Assembly: GCA_036571765.1 (NCBI GenBank)
Contig: BROE01000022.1
Coordinates: 14,961,576-15,025,575, forward strand
Reading direction: 5' to 3'
Source: Plecoglossus altivelis
Taxonomy: Eukaryota > Chordata > Actinopteri > Osmeriformes > Plecoglossidae
DNA length: 64,000 bases
Shown here: in pieces, positions 54,607 to 64,000 of the stretch
Numbering within the stretch: the first letter of the stretch is position 1
Layout: each line of letters opens with the position of its first letter
Position numbers and translations under genes: made by a program
The notes under the pieces: model-generated
Told to the model about the DNA's origin: nothing
The model's database searches: none
What the model saw: only the letters and a program-made list of their open reading frames with translations

Positions 54607-55690
54607 ACATGTTCGGCCTTCTCCCCTTGTACCTGCGTCCCAATTCAGATGCGGAGCTCATCGTCTCGCCGGGCCTTGTCTCTGTCACGCCGCACGCCGA
54701 GCGTGCCATCAACCAGGGTGTCGCTCATGGTCAGTAATGGGCGGTACCGAATGTTTACCATCATGATCAATGGTAGCATTGTGCCTTTGCTCTCTGTAGA
54801 CCCATGAGACAATCATACAACATGACTCATAGGCTAAAAACATGTTACTTTAAGTACGCTTTAATTGGCTCAGTCAGCGCCATGGCAATAAAGGGACAAT
54901 TCTGCAAGGCTTGTTTTCAGGTAAATCAATGGTTTACCATCCATATCTCTGCGCTCACACGATCGATACATCTGGTTATCGCAAGGACTGGTTATCTCTG
55001 CGATAATGACCGCTGAGATAAACCCAAGACAAACTCATTGACTCATTGTGATATTGCAAAGAAACTTCACCGCACATAATTATGTTTTAGAAATATGACA
55101 CGTTCTCAGGTGTGAATTGTATTTACCACCACTCAAAAGTGTTAAAAAGAACATTGAATCCTTTGTTAACACCTGATCCCCTCCAATACGCACACACACA
55201 CAGATGTTTAGCTGCTTGCATGGCCTTGGAACCCTAAAAGGATGAAGAGCTTAGCCATTATGAGAGGCACTGTGTGTCAATGGAGATGTTCAAAGTAGTA
55301 ATGTTGATCCTTATTCAGTCTGTGTGGCAGGTTACATTTGATGAATAGCCCACGTCAGATCGTGTACTCAATGAAGTGCCGTGTTGCTTTCTCTTTTTTC
55401 CAACGTAAACACACATGCAGGTGGTATGGCATTTGTATATATAATTAGATGGGAAAAATACACGGTGTTCAAATGGTTTGTCCAAAATCCATGAAAAAAA
55501 CTGAAGTGCCAACCTGAAGGAACGGTCTGAAGCTATATTCTTTCCAAGAAGCACGTCTAAATGCAATGCTAGCTGGGTTCTGTGTTCACCTCCACCCGCC
55601 AAAACAAAAACACATATTCTTCGAGACAACTTCAATCTGAACCCAAATGTCATCGTTGGTTCCGATTTTTATTCGTGTTGGGGCTGTTCG
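54607..55690. other. Unique intronic sequence
   Basis: Balanced to AT-leaning, with a short CA run at 55189-55202. Frames of up to 112 codons have no domain. Confidence 0.45.
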
Positions 55691-55700
55691 TTCTCTCCAG

Positions 55701-55853
55701 GCCTGACCGCCGCTGCGGCCGCCGCTGCCAATGCCGCCATCGCCGAGGCCATGAAGGTGAAGAAGATCAAGCTGGAGGTGATGAGCAGTTACCACGGCAA
55801 CGCCAATCAGCATGGGGCCGATGGTGAGAATGGAGACTTGAGCTCCAGCGTCG
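55701..55853 (+). CDS. dach1: dach1 exon C: alanine run, KVKKIK basic patch, acidic/Ser tail
   Basis: The exon has 153 bases. GC completes the G of exon B to give Gly, followed by 50 codons and a final G. The translation begins with LT, a run of seven alanines written with mixed GCC/GCT/GCG codons, then NAAIAEAMKVKKIKLEVM and an Asn/Gln/His-rich stretch ending NGDLSSSV. This is the DACH1 segment after PPTG; mammals carry a longer alanine run here. The acceptor is TTCTCTCCAG ending at 55700 and the donor is GTCG|GTGAGG with GT at 55854. Both ends are phase 1 and the length is a multiple of three, so this exon could be skipped or included without breaking the frame. The expected continuation (SSDGSWDKE in DACH1) is not in the remaining 8 kb. 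Confidence 0.97.
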
Positions 55854-56100
55854 GTGAGGGAGCCCTTCGCACACGCTCATGTAAATACACACGCACGCGG
55901 GCGCATGAGTACTGTTCACACAACTGCATACACACGCGAAACGCAACAAGGACACTAAGATTGTATGAGAGACAGTGTGTGCAACAACGTGTGCAACACG
56001 GACATACACACCCACACACAACGTCTGAAAGACTACATGCATACTTGATACACTGTCATTCTGCACAAAGACTCAACTTATTCTACCCAAGAATGACCAT
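55854..56100. other. Unique sequence with CA-rich patches
   Basis: Degenerate ACACGCACGCGGGCGC near 55887 and ACACACCCACACAC near 56005. No gene. Confidence 0.45.
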
Positions 56101-56230
56101 ACAGTTGGTTTTGAACCAAAGATTTTGACAGGCTAACTAGCTAACGGTTCGTCCACACAAGTTCAGCCTTACAGCTGGTTTTGAACCAAAGATTTTGACA
56201 GGCTAGCTAGCTAGCGTTTCACCTACACAT
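56101..56230. repeat. 70-bp tandem duplication (two copies)
   Basis: Positions 56101-56150 and 56171-56220 match at 46 of 50 bases. Both carry TTTTGAACCAAAGATTTTGA, then GGCTA(A/G)CTAGCTA. The spacing is exactly 70 bases; similarity weakens in the last 20 bases of the unit. Confidence 0.9.
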
Positions 56231-56755
56231 GCAGGGCCCTGCAAACCACAAGGTAAGGGGACACATTATCTGATGTAGCTTTGAAAACCCCCCTCCCTTT
56301 ATCATCAAAAGGCAAAGACTGTCATACTTACTTCCAGAAATAAAACGTGAAATCCTGATCGTAGTTTCCCAAAGCTCACAGCTGTTAACTCAGCCTTTTT
56401 AGTTTAATTGCATTGGTTTTTCACTATGTGCCATTTCAATTAATTATTAGCCCTGAAATACAGAGAGGATTTGGGGTAATATCACACAGAGCCACTTAGC
56501 GTATTGTGAAGAACGATAATATAGTGTTGAATCATGAGCCTATTACGAATTATAAAAGCAATGTAATCCCCTCCAAAGCTTTGATAGCTAAATAGTGGTT
56601 TTGATACACATACTATACTAAGTGGCTTGACTGTGAATGTGGTTCAGACAAAATAACCCACTTGACACCATGCGGTACACTAGGACGAGTTTCTAACCGC
56701 CATGGTCAAAGTGGAACTCACGAAGCCCTGAGGTCATCCAATCCAAAGAACAGAG
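56231..56755. other. Unique AT-leaning intronic sequence
   Basis: TTTAGTTTAATTGCATTGG and CAATTAATTATTAGCC around 56398-56450 suggest a possible small regulatory block. Otherwise plain. Confidence 0.4.
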
Positions 56756-56815
56756 AGAGCGAAAGAGGGAGGGAGGGAGGGAGGGAGAGAGAGAGGAAGG
56801 GAGGGAGAGAATGAA
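56756..56815. repeat. (GGGA)n purine repeat
   Basis: About five perfect GGGA units at 56767-56786 within G/A-rich DNA. Confidence 0.92.
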
Positions 56816-56920
56816 AAAAGAACAGAAACATGTCTACGAGGTCACAGAAATAAAGATAAATGTGAATAGGAACGGCAAGGCTATATGGCAATGGAGCTAA
56901 TAAGAAACTGTTTTATCTTT

Positions 56921-56938
56921 TTACAATTTAAATTGTAA
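56921..56938. repeat. 18-bp perfect palindrome
   Basis: TTACAATTTAAATTGTAA is fully self-complementary with no loop. It could be a dimer-binding site; its AT-rich nature also makes chance plausible. Confidence 0.85.
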
Positions 56939-57019
56939 CCTTGAGCCCAGGCACACACAGCCAGTCAGTCAGCCAGCCAGCCACACAGCCAGGCTCCCTG
57001 AAGAATCATAATTCTGGAT

Positions 57020-57560
57020 GGTCTGTGTTGCAGCGCAGCATTAGCTCCCTGAGTGAAATATATGGCGGAGACGCCTCTCTTCCCCATCCACAATCAATTG
57101 GATTCTTTTCCTTTAATATTTACTCGCTGCGATGAGATGCTCGTCTGCATGGTGATGAACAGTCTGGCAGTGGCGTTTGAAGGTGACCTGTCACTGCCTA
57201 TGGACAAATCTCTCGCTCGCAGAAATGTAGAAAATAAATCATTAGGGGCAGAGGCAGGCAGAAGACAGGGGGCCACGCTCTCTGTCTCCCCTCTCTCTCT
57301 TTCCTTCCCTCTCTCCTTCCCTCTCCATCGCTCGTTCTCTCTCCCCGCGCATTTAAATCAGCCCAGATTTATGATGTGAATTAATGCTTCGTTTGGTCAA
57401 AGGAATGGTCTCGGAGACAAATGATGTTTGGTACTGAAGCCATCCTAATATTGATTACCGGGTGTCGCAGCAATCTCTTGTTTATATCAAGCACTCTCCT
57501 GTGACAGGGTGGCCGAGGGTGGCCGGCAGAGTCATCCTGATAATATGCTGGAGATATATA
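57020..57560. promoter_or_regulatory. Candidate conserved region
   Basis: CACAATCAATTGGATTC, CCTTTAATATTTACTCG, AAAATAAATCATTAGGGG, then after a TC patch (57280-57345) GCATTTAAATCAGCCC, GTGAATTAATGC and CCTAATATTGATTACCGG. Confidence 0.4.
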
Positions 57561-57790
57561 GCCTGCTGTCCTCTCCACTCCTGCCTCCTTAGCCAGGCCC
57601 ACGGAGCCCAACATGGAGTTGCTTTCGACCCTGTTTAACGCACACTAGCAGGCCACTCGTTCTCCACTCATACCTCTCTGGTCATTCCGGACAGAATGCA
57701 ACATCGGTCATTTTTTCCCCCTTCCGTCTTCCTGACCTGACGGTAAACACCCACTTTTTTTGCGATTGCAATTGTGATTAAAAAAAAGAT
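57561..57790. other. Unique intronic sequence
   Basis: Nothing recognised. A-rich run at 57778-57789. Confidence 0.4.
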
Positions 57791-58200
57791 TTTTCTTTTA
57801 CTTCACGTGAAACAGACTGTGGTCTCGGTCTTCCAGTTTTGTGGTATGACATGACTGCTGGCAATCCAGTCTTTCCTGGTGTGGCATGTTCTCAGGCCAT
57901 TGGAATGCAGGCCTGTTAAGAGGTTGACAGATATAGCCATGACTGTGCAACAGAGGAACTGCGTCAGGCCACAGCCTTGTTAGGGCCAGATATACTGCTG
58001 CTGATGACTGTGCAGGGAAGCTGACGAACATGGGATGACCATGCACTGTAATCAAAAGAAGATGGGGTTGAAAGATAAGAAGAAAAGTGCGGACGATTGA
58101 ACTCCTGTTAATGTATAATACGCAATAATTACATGAATACACAGGGATCGTTAGTCTAGTCTGAAAGTGCTGACCAGGAAATATCACACATTAAATTATT
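57791..58200 (-). other. Unique block with an open antisense frame (129 codons), unassigned
   Basis: The minus-strand frame at 57798-58187 has ordinary composition and is not repeat-derived. No domain is recognised. The sequence has the look of either an old dispersed repeat or a conserved block; I cannot decide. Confidence 0.15.
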
Positions 58201-58589
58201 TTGGAAGAATTGGATCATTGCAATAACACACGTTCTGAGATAAGTTCTGGGTGTAATCGTACCAGGTATACTAACGTGTGCTACAACAAAACAGTATAGT
58301 GTGTGCAACCGACCACATCCGAGGCAAAGTGAACAGACAAAATGTCTCGAAAACCCATGTGAAAACTAAGCAGTGGTGGAGAGCCTACCACACAGGTGAT
58401 GAACCCCTTCCCCCCTCTCCTTTCAGCTGATGTAGAGCTAGCATGGTGGGCTGCTTGAGGGACATCGTGCCAGAGACAGGCAGTGAAGGACACTCTGTTC
58501 TCGTAGTGGAGTTGGATTGCTTTTCCGTTGTGTTTGTGTTGATGTAAACTGAACTGGCTAATGTTTCTCTTCTCTTCCCCTCCCCATGC
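58201..58589. other. Unique intronic sequence
   Basis: Nothing recognised. Confidence 0.4.
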
Positions 58590-58690
58590 CCCCCCCTCCA
58601 CCCACATGAAATATTCATCACAATTAGCACTTCCTGTTTGCATCAGTGTTATTAATTATCAAGGAAAAACAGCCAGTTCAAACCACCAGC
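58590..58690. promoter_or_regulatory. Small candidate conserved block
   Basis: ATATTCATCACAATTAGCAC, then GTTATTAATTATCAAGG with ATTAATTA at 58651-58658. Confidence 0.4.
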
Positions 58691-59250
58691 CAAAATAAGC
58701 AGACATCCTGTTAGAGACCAAGAGAAAGAAGGAGAGGTGAGGAGAGAGAGAGAGCAAAAGGGGAAGATGGAAACAAACAGAGGAAAAGATTTGAGAATGA
58801 AGGCCTCAACCTTACTTAGTCTCTCTCTCTCTTTCTCTCCCCCCCTCTATCTTTCTCTTTCTTTGATTCTCTGTGACCCTCTCTTCAAGAGCGGGGTAGA
58901 GCGAAAGAGCCCTCTCTTTATACAATGTGGATTGTTCCTGTGCCTCTCAGGAAATGCCACAATTACAGATCACAGAGTGAGCAGAGCACGTGTGGCACAA
59001 GGCCTTGAGGGGGATAACCAGCCAGCCATTCCCTCCCTGAGCACTGACCCCAGACACAACCTTCATTACTGGGAGAGAAAATATTGTCCGCTGCCCACTA
59101 ACAAACACCTGCCAATTTCAAGAGGAGGAATTGCTTTTTTTTTTGCGGAAGGGAGAGGAGGGAAAAAAGAAGTGTTTTAGACCTTGAGCAAGGAGGAGGG
59201 GTGTGTTCCTGTGTGTGGTGGGATGTATAAGACTCATCTCCAGATCCCTG
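58691..59250. other. Purine patch, TC patch and unique sequence
   Basis: GA-rich at 58720-58770, CT-rich at 58818-58870. The remainder is ordinary intron. Confidence 0.45.
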
Positions 59251-59445
59251 TCTTTTTCCTACGTGCCTCTCTCTTTTGTCCCTGTGTGTGTTTTGTTATC
59301 TATCTCTTTCTGGCACCTTCTCTTCTGTATTTTCTCCCTCTGACAACCAGCCCCCCCCTCTCTCCCTCTCTCACTCTCTCCTTCCCTTCCTCTGACCCCC
59401 TCCCCTCTTCCCCTCCTCCCTCGCTGGCCACCACCCATCAGACCC
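59251..59445. repeat. Pyrimidine-rich tract
   Basis: CTCTCTCTTTTGTCC, then CCCCCCCTCTCTCCC and CTCCCCTCTTCCCC units. Confidence 0.75.
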
Positions 59446-59454
59446 CCTCACCAC

Positions 59455-59545
59455 GGCAACACTAATGGACCTTAAATCCTGTCTGTAATTAGATATGGGA
59501 ATTCCTGCCGTCTTCAGACAGATGATGCCATGATGCGGCCGCGAC
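59455..59545. promoter_or_regulatory. Small candidate conserved block
   Basis: GTCTGTAATTAGATATGGG (TAATTAG at 59486-59492), then ATGATGCCATGATGCGGCCG. Confidence 0.35.
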
Positions 59546-60049
59546 AGGAAAACCTTCTATTCACTTACCTATCCCTCTTCCCAGTGAACACGGACTCTCT
59601 GACGAACTGAAAACGACGACCGGCAGCCGCTCCCAGGAAGTCCAGGCTAATCTTTTCTACTGTACTAGTGTGCAGCCACGTTGCCAACTTTGACGAACTT
59701 CAACCCCTCATATTAACCTCACCCAGGCCCAGTGGAGTGAGAGGAGCCTGTATAGCATAGGAGCCTGAGAGGGGTAACTTTGGACCTGCAACGTCTCAGA
59801 TACTGGTTGATTGACAAACGTTCATAGGCGCCTCCTCCCCGGAGGTCGAGGTGGCGGTGTGTCTGCGTTGATGAAGAGAAAGGGAGCGTGGGATTGAGCA
59901 TGTGCGGAAAGGAGACCAAAATTAAAGACAGAGAGAAAGACGAAAACAGAGCGGGAAACGAGTGTGTGTTTGTTTGTGTGAGGGAGGGAGAGAGAGAGTT
60001 AGAGGGAAGGGAAGAGGGGGCCTTGGCCCCTGAGAGAGACGTGCGTGGA
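59546..60049. other. Unique sequence with a purine-rich end
   Basis: Nothing recognised. GA-rich at 59915-60020. Confidence 0.45.
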
Positions 60050-60620
60050 GACCACAGCTGTACGCTCCCAGCAGCTAATTGGTCCTTATCTGGCTGTCCC
60101 ATTCATCTTCATTTTTTACCAATTACAGAGCATTATCTGTGTTCTCAGTTGGGTATGGGACTTAATCCTTTTTGGTTAAGCTGCTGGTACAGCTTGCAAA
60201 TTTCAAATGGAGAGTGGGGGTGGGGGGGGGAGCAAAAGTCACAGGCGAAAACAAACTCTAGAAACTTCCCATCATCCCTCAGTGGCGGGAAGGAATCAAT
60301 AAACGATAACATCACGTGGAGTAGAGAAGGAGGACGGGGGAACGAAGGGAAAAAAAGGAAGAAAGATCTGGAAGGAAATCAATTATCGGCGTTATGATTC
60401 AGGTCCTTGTTTGCAAACGGAGCGGGTTGCATTGATTAAGCCATCCGTGTTCCTCTCGCCATTATCGACTTGTTAAAACCATATTTTCTCCCCATCAGTG
60501 GTTTTGCATTTTTCGTGGTCGCACAGATAACAACGCTTTAAAAGCCCTCTTTAATTATTCATGGTGTATTCATTTTAAAGGGGTGCGGTGAAACTAGTTA
60601 GTTTCAGTTTGCCTGGGCTT
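60050..60620. promoter_or_regulatory. Candidate regulatory blocks around a G-run
   Basis: The left block (60050-60210) has CAGCTAATTGGTCC, TTACCAATTACAGAGC and GGACTTAATCC. A G5-T-G9 run (60216-60230) follows. The right block (60370-60620) has ATCAATTATCGGCG, CATTGATTAAGCC and CTTTAATTATTCATGG. Confidence 0.38.
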
Positions 60621-61760
60621 CCAGAGCCAGGATCCGCTGCTCAAACAGAAGGCAGAGCTACATACAAGCCAGCCTTGACTGAGGGAGTTAGCTTGTGGCA
60701 CAGTGAGATCAATGCACAGGATATGTCTCTGTAGGTGGTGGTGGCTGGTCACGTTGCAGGGACTGTGTAACGAGCTTAGAGCATCTGTCTGGAGAACATG
60801 TGGTAGCTATGTAGTGTTTACAACTCTGCAGGATAGCTCTTTGTTCCGTCGTACCTCTGACAGTATGTGCTCCGCCGCTGCTTGGCTGCTGTGATTAGGT
60901 GTTAATCATGCTAGGCCCTTAGAAGGGAGGCATGGACATGCTACAGGCTCCGCTCACTGGACGTTCCGGAGTCGTGGTGCGTTGATCCATATTGTATAGC
61001 TGGCGCGTGAAAAAGCGTCGATGCTTACTGTGATGTGTGCAAGACTGGACATGGCTGGCGAAAAGCACGAGCTAATGACATATGAGAGACATGAAGATAC
61101 ACCCACGCACTGACACGCACACTCACACAAACGCTTGTGTACACTGACAGGAACATGGACACAGGTGCAGAAGACGATCCGCATGCACAGGTGACACGCG
61201 CATGTGGGATAGGGATCTTTTTGGTCACACTCTCTGTGCCAGCTGTCCCAGCAGCTCTACTGCTGCGTTTTAATTAGTCTGTGTATGTCAAGGCTAATAA
61301 TAAAGTCCTCTAGATTGCAGCTACATCCAGCCCAGACCATACAGAGCTGAGCCTAGCCGATAAGGCTAACGCAGACTAGCCGGGGTGCTCAGCTAGCGCT
61401 GGTGGCCTAGCGGGCTTGTGTAAATGTGGGCCAGACGTGAGGGGGGAAGACAGAGGAGACTACGTCCTGCTGCTCTAGCTGGGAAGTGCCCTCAAGCAAG
61501 TGTTAATATCGCTACCATCCACTACTCCTTAACCAGGGTAATTCATAGCGCATCCAGAACCGATGGCGGCATGTGCCAAATGAATGTCAGTGCTGTGCAT
61601 CTGTCGGCCATCTTTGTCAGGCTGAGTCTGGTGTTGTTTTGGAGGGTAGCTGGGATGAGAATCAGGTTTATCAGATTCTGCATGAGAGGGCAGAGGGACC
61701 ACAAGAGCAGCAAGATAGATAGATGCGGCTGGAAAACCAGAACCGTTATACATAGCCTGT
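60621..61760. other. Unique intronic sequence
   Basis: Balanced. TCAGGTTT at 61662-61669 matches a SIX/MEF3-type core but is too short to call. No gene. Confidence 0.45.
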
Positions 61761-61784
61761 CATTCTGTCTGTCTGTCCGACCGC

Positions 61785-61815
<31 letters not shown>
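61761..61815. repeat. (CTGT)n microsatellite
   Basis: CTGT units at 61765-61776 and 61785-61809, separated by CCGACCGC. Confidence 0.93.
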
Positions 61816-61839
61816 CGTAAACTTAAACTTGTTTCACCT

Positions 61840-62072
61840 CCAGGCCTCTCTCTCTCACTCCCTTCCTCTTTCACCCCTCTTTCCCTCCCTTTTTCTCTCT
61901 CTCCCATACTCTTTCACTCCCCCCTCTCTCTTTCACCCCTCTCTCCCTCTCTCTATATCTCTATCCTCTCTTCGGTCCTCCCTCCCATCTTTTACCATAC
62001 TCTCTTCTCCTCTCCCTCACCCCCTCTCCCTCTCTCCCCTGCCTTTCTCTCCCTCCCCCCCGGGAGTAAGTC
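61840..62072. repeat. Pyrimidine-rich tract, about 230 bp
   Basis: CTCTCTCTTTCACCCCTCTC units recur. The 221-codon frame running through it is an artefact. Confidence 0.88.
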
Positions 62073-62079
62073 TTCACCA

Positions 62080-62420
62080 TCTCTATTAGTGTACAGACCT
62101 CAGGGGACCCAGGTGACAGATAAAGTGCAAAGAGTCACAAGCGTTTTAATAGACGTTTCAAAGATAAACTTGATAATCATTTCTTGTTTTTAATGAAGTC
62201 AAACGCAATGTCCTGGTTTTTAATTCCGTCTGCGTTGGCTGTTCAACATCAGCGTTAAAATCTGAATATGCATGATTGGGGAGAAAACGTGCCCGCACAA
62301 ATGCAGACAACGGCAGAAATAGATTACAATAACAAGGGGGGAATTGATTCAACATTATTTCCGTTAATGATCCGTATCACGTTTTGTCATCTTTGAGTGG
62401 CAGTGGTGTTTTGGCATTAT
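62080..62420. promoter_or_regulatory. Candidate conserved region
   Basis: GCGTTTTAATAGACG, CTTGATAATCATTTC, GTTTTTAATGAAGTC, GGTTTTTAATTCCG, GAATATGCATGATTGG and CCGTTAATGATCCG, with no simple repeat over about 340 bp. Confidence 0.45.
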
Positions 62421-62485
62421 TAGTAGAACATAGAGAGAGGAGGGGCTTTGTCTGAGGAAGAGAGCGAGAGAAAACGAGTTTAAAA

Positions 62486-62511
62486 GGGGTGGGGGGGTGG
62501 GAGGGGGGGGG
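62486..62511 (+). other. G-quadruplex motif with 1-base loops
   Basis: G4-T-G7-T-G3-A-G9, the same architecture as the motif at 47431-47451. Confidence 0.75.
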
Positions 62512-62519
62512 CACGTACA

Positions 62520-62900
62520 TTAAACAAACCACATGTCATGCAAATATTTGTTTGACTGTCTCATGCGGTTACTTCTCAATAGCCTGGGCTGAGCTTTATA
62601 AAAAGAAAAAAGAGAAAAAACACCCACTGACCAGTTGAGTTGTCAGACCTCATCAGAGGTTAGGCCTCATTCTCCATTAATTGCAGAGATTAATTTGGAG
62701 CGCCGTGATGCAGCGGGTGATGCATGTGTTTGGCTGTCCCCTCCCCAGCACTGTCTGTCAGATTGGATTTAGCCCGAGAAGGGACTGACCTTTGGAAGTG
62801 AGGAGATCAAGGCAATTTGAAAAGACAATGTCACTTGGTGTAAATGTGATATGTGTAATAAATGACATTCAACCTTTTCGGCGATGATGAGTTTTCGCAG
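62520..62900. promoter_or_regulatory. Candidate conserved region with POU octamer
   Basis: ATGCAAAT at 62538-62545 (TCATGCAAATATTTG), then TCTCCATTAATTGCAGAG and GATTAATTTGGAGCGCC near 62672-62704. Confidence 0.42.
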
Positions 62901-63579
62901 GTTGGGCTCAACGTGAAATGCACGCAGACACGGGGATGACGATACAGACGACAGAACAACACACAGGATTTAGGGAAAGTCATTGTTGTTGTTATGCCTC
63001 GTTATCTATGCTGTTGGCCTAATGTCAGACAGAAGACCTTATAATGAGATGAATACAGTCAAACTAGAAAATACATCGAAATAACTATTTTTTACACATA
63101 CAGGTTTTGTAGATTTCTATGTTTATTCGGTCAAAATGATCAATATGCTAAAATAATTCTATATTCTTTTCCTCTTTTATCCTGGTTGGGCAGCTAGCCT
63201 GTTTTGCAGCATTCATTCCTCACAGACTTCTTCACAATTTCACATTCTTCCCTTTGGGACCAACATAAAGCGAGACGAAGTTCAAACAATGTTAACAGAA
63301 TTTGACTATTCCCGAGTGTCCTTCAGAACTCGGAATAACCAGACAAAGGACGGTATTTTCATTGAATACGCTATTAAGAATGTTGCCAACAGAATATGAA
63401 AAGAAATGAAGTGGATGTTCTCCTGCGTTACTCGTCCTTCAACATTTAAACCAATTGATGTGAGACATTGATTAATAGTTCTCAGTGTGTTTGCCATTGT
63501 ACAGTAAATGACTACCTTTGTTAGCATTAGCATCGATCTGTGCTGTGATAGCAATTCCCTCTCACATGCTAGGACTTGC
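62901..63579. other. Unique AT-rich intronic sequence
   Basis: No repeats. Short AT-rich frames only. GCATTAGCATCGATC near 63524. Confidence 0.45.
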
Positions 63580-63930
63580 TGGGCTGGGAGAAAAGGAGGA
63601 ATAGACAGGACGCAGTGATGCTAATTCAGTAATTACAACAGATGATCCCTGGACAAAATGCAAAACGATCTCCCCTTCGGACCACCCGGTGACGGTAGAG
63701 TGGTCCTGATTGATAACGCTAGTCAATATATTTCATTTCAGGGGCCTGAGTCAAATGACAACTGGTTGCCATTGACTGAAAGCAATCTTTTTAAAAGGGG
63801 GAGCTTTTGCTAAGTATCAGATGAAAATGATTCCTCTGTCTGCCTGGGTGTCACTGGCTGCAGAAGCTTTATTGATTGGCCCTGAATATATTGCACCCCT
63901 CAGTAGTAGCAGCTGCTAGCCATGTCGCTG
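63580..63930. promoter_or_regulatory. Candidate conserved region
   Basis: GATGCTAATTCAGTAATTAC, CCTGATTGATAACGC, GTCAATATATTTCATTTC and CTTTATTGATTGG in repeat-free DNA up to a pyrimidine patch at 63930-63945. Confidence 0.42.
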
Positions 63931-64000
63931 CTCCCTTTTCTTCCCCCTGCCCACTGCACTGCCTGATTTTATTATTAGTGATATGCGTGTGTGGTGTGTT
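63931..64000. other. Window end, unique intronic sequence
   Basis: TTTTATTATTAGTGATATGCG, then the start of a TG-rich stretch at the edge. Confidence 0.4.

Larger units (their letters stand above)
49535..55700 (+). other. dach1: dach1 intron between exons B and C (about 6.2 kb)
   Basis: The intron runs from the GTACGC donor to the TTCTCTCCAG acceptor, in phase 1. It holds a pyrimidine minisatellite right after the donor, an alternating CA/CG tract, candidate elements at 50090-50510 and 53110-53260, a (GACA)n tract, a CpG-dense patch, and otherwise unremarkable unique sequence. Confidence 0.95.
55854..64000 (+). other. dach1: dach1 intron after exon C (at least 8.1 kb, continues past the window)
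   Basis: The intron starts at the GTGAGG donor, in phase 1. I looked for the next DACH1 exon (SSDGSWDKE, then the LPFMMMPHPL region) and found no matching codons before 64000. It holds a 70-bp tandem duplication, an 18-bp palindrome, several TC tracts and candidate regulatory blocks. Confidence 0.9.

Noticed and set aside
61424..62089. 221-codon plus-strand frame
   Set aside because: More than half is Ser/Leu/Pro from (CTGT)n and CT-rich repeats; no domain in the remainder.
55854..64000. Search for the next dach1 exon (SSDGSWDKE, LPFMMMPHPL)
   Set aside because: No matching codons with splice sites were found, so the exon is taken to lie beyond the window.

Overview
The window is vertebrate genomic DNA, almost certainly from a ray-finned (teleost) fish. 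Three short exons encode a protein nearly identical to the Dachshund family member DACH1. They are separated by very large introns full of CA/TC microsatellites, and one tRNA-derived SINE of the V-SINE (HE1/DANA) type common in fish lies in the first intron. There are no bacterial operons, CRISPR arrays or phage genes. The species cannot be named from the sequence. The gene could be dach1 itself or a teleost-specific dach1 paralogue.

Layout (+ strand). Exon A (1-214, cut by the left window edge) encodes the C-terminal part of the DACHbox-N / SKI-SNO-DAC DNA-binding domain. It is followed by an intron of about 49.2 kb (215-49418). Exon B (49419-49534) encodes a basic GRPPKR segment and a Ser/Pro-rich linker. 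An intron of about 6.2 kb follows (49535-55700). Exon C (55701-55853) encodes a seven-alanine run, a basic KVKKIK patch and an acidic/Ser-rich tail. The rest (55854-64000) is the start of the next intron, and no further dach1 exon was found. The split codons join cleanly (AG|C Ser; G|GC Gly) and all donors and acceptors are canonical GT/AG, so this is a live gene structure and not a retrocopy.

The introns alternate between two kinds of DNA. The first is simple-sequence DNA: (CA)n, (TC)n, (GA)n, (CCCT)n, G- and C-homopolymers, and four minisatellites with units of about 20, 24, 29 and 8-20 bp. These produce all of the long open reading frames, which are low-complexity artefacts. The second is repeat-free, compositionally balanced stretches of 100-900 bp rich in TAATTA, ATGCAAAT (POU octamer) and similar cores. 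They look like the conserved non-coding regulatory elements that DACH1 introns are known for in vertebrates. The best candidates are 42950-43850, 45400-46110, 48830-49235, 29940-30480, 34520-34785, 5041-5345 and 17519-17770. That they are conserved is inference; no alignment was possible.

I found no convincing nested protein gene, RNA gene or new enzymatic system. The observations most worth checking are the excess of POU octamers across the introns, the roughly 900-bp candidate enhancer cluster, exon B being bracketed by CUCUCU-rich tracts, the G-quadruplex motifs with single-base loops, a 70-bp tandem duplication, a short inverted-repeat (MITE-like) element, and two oddly strand-biased islands.
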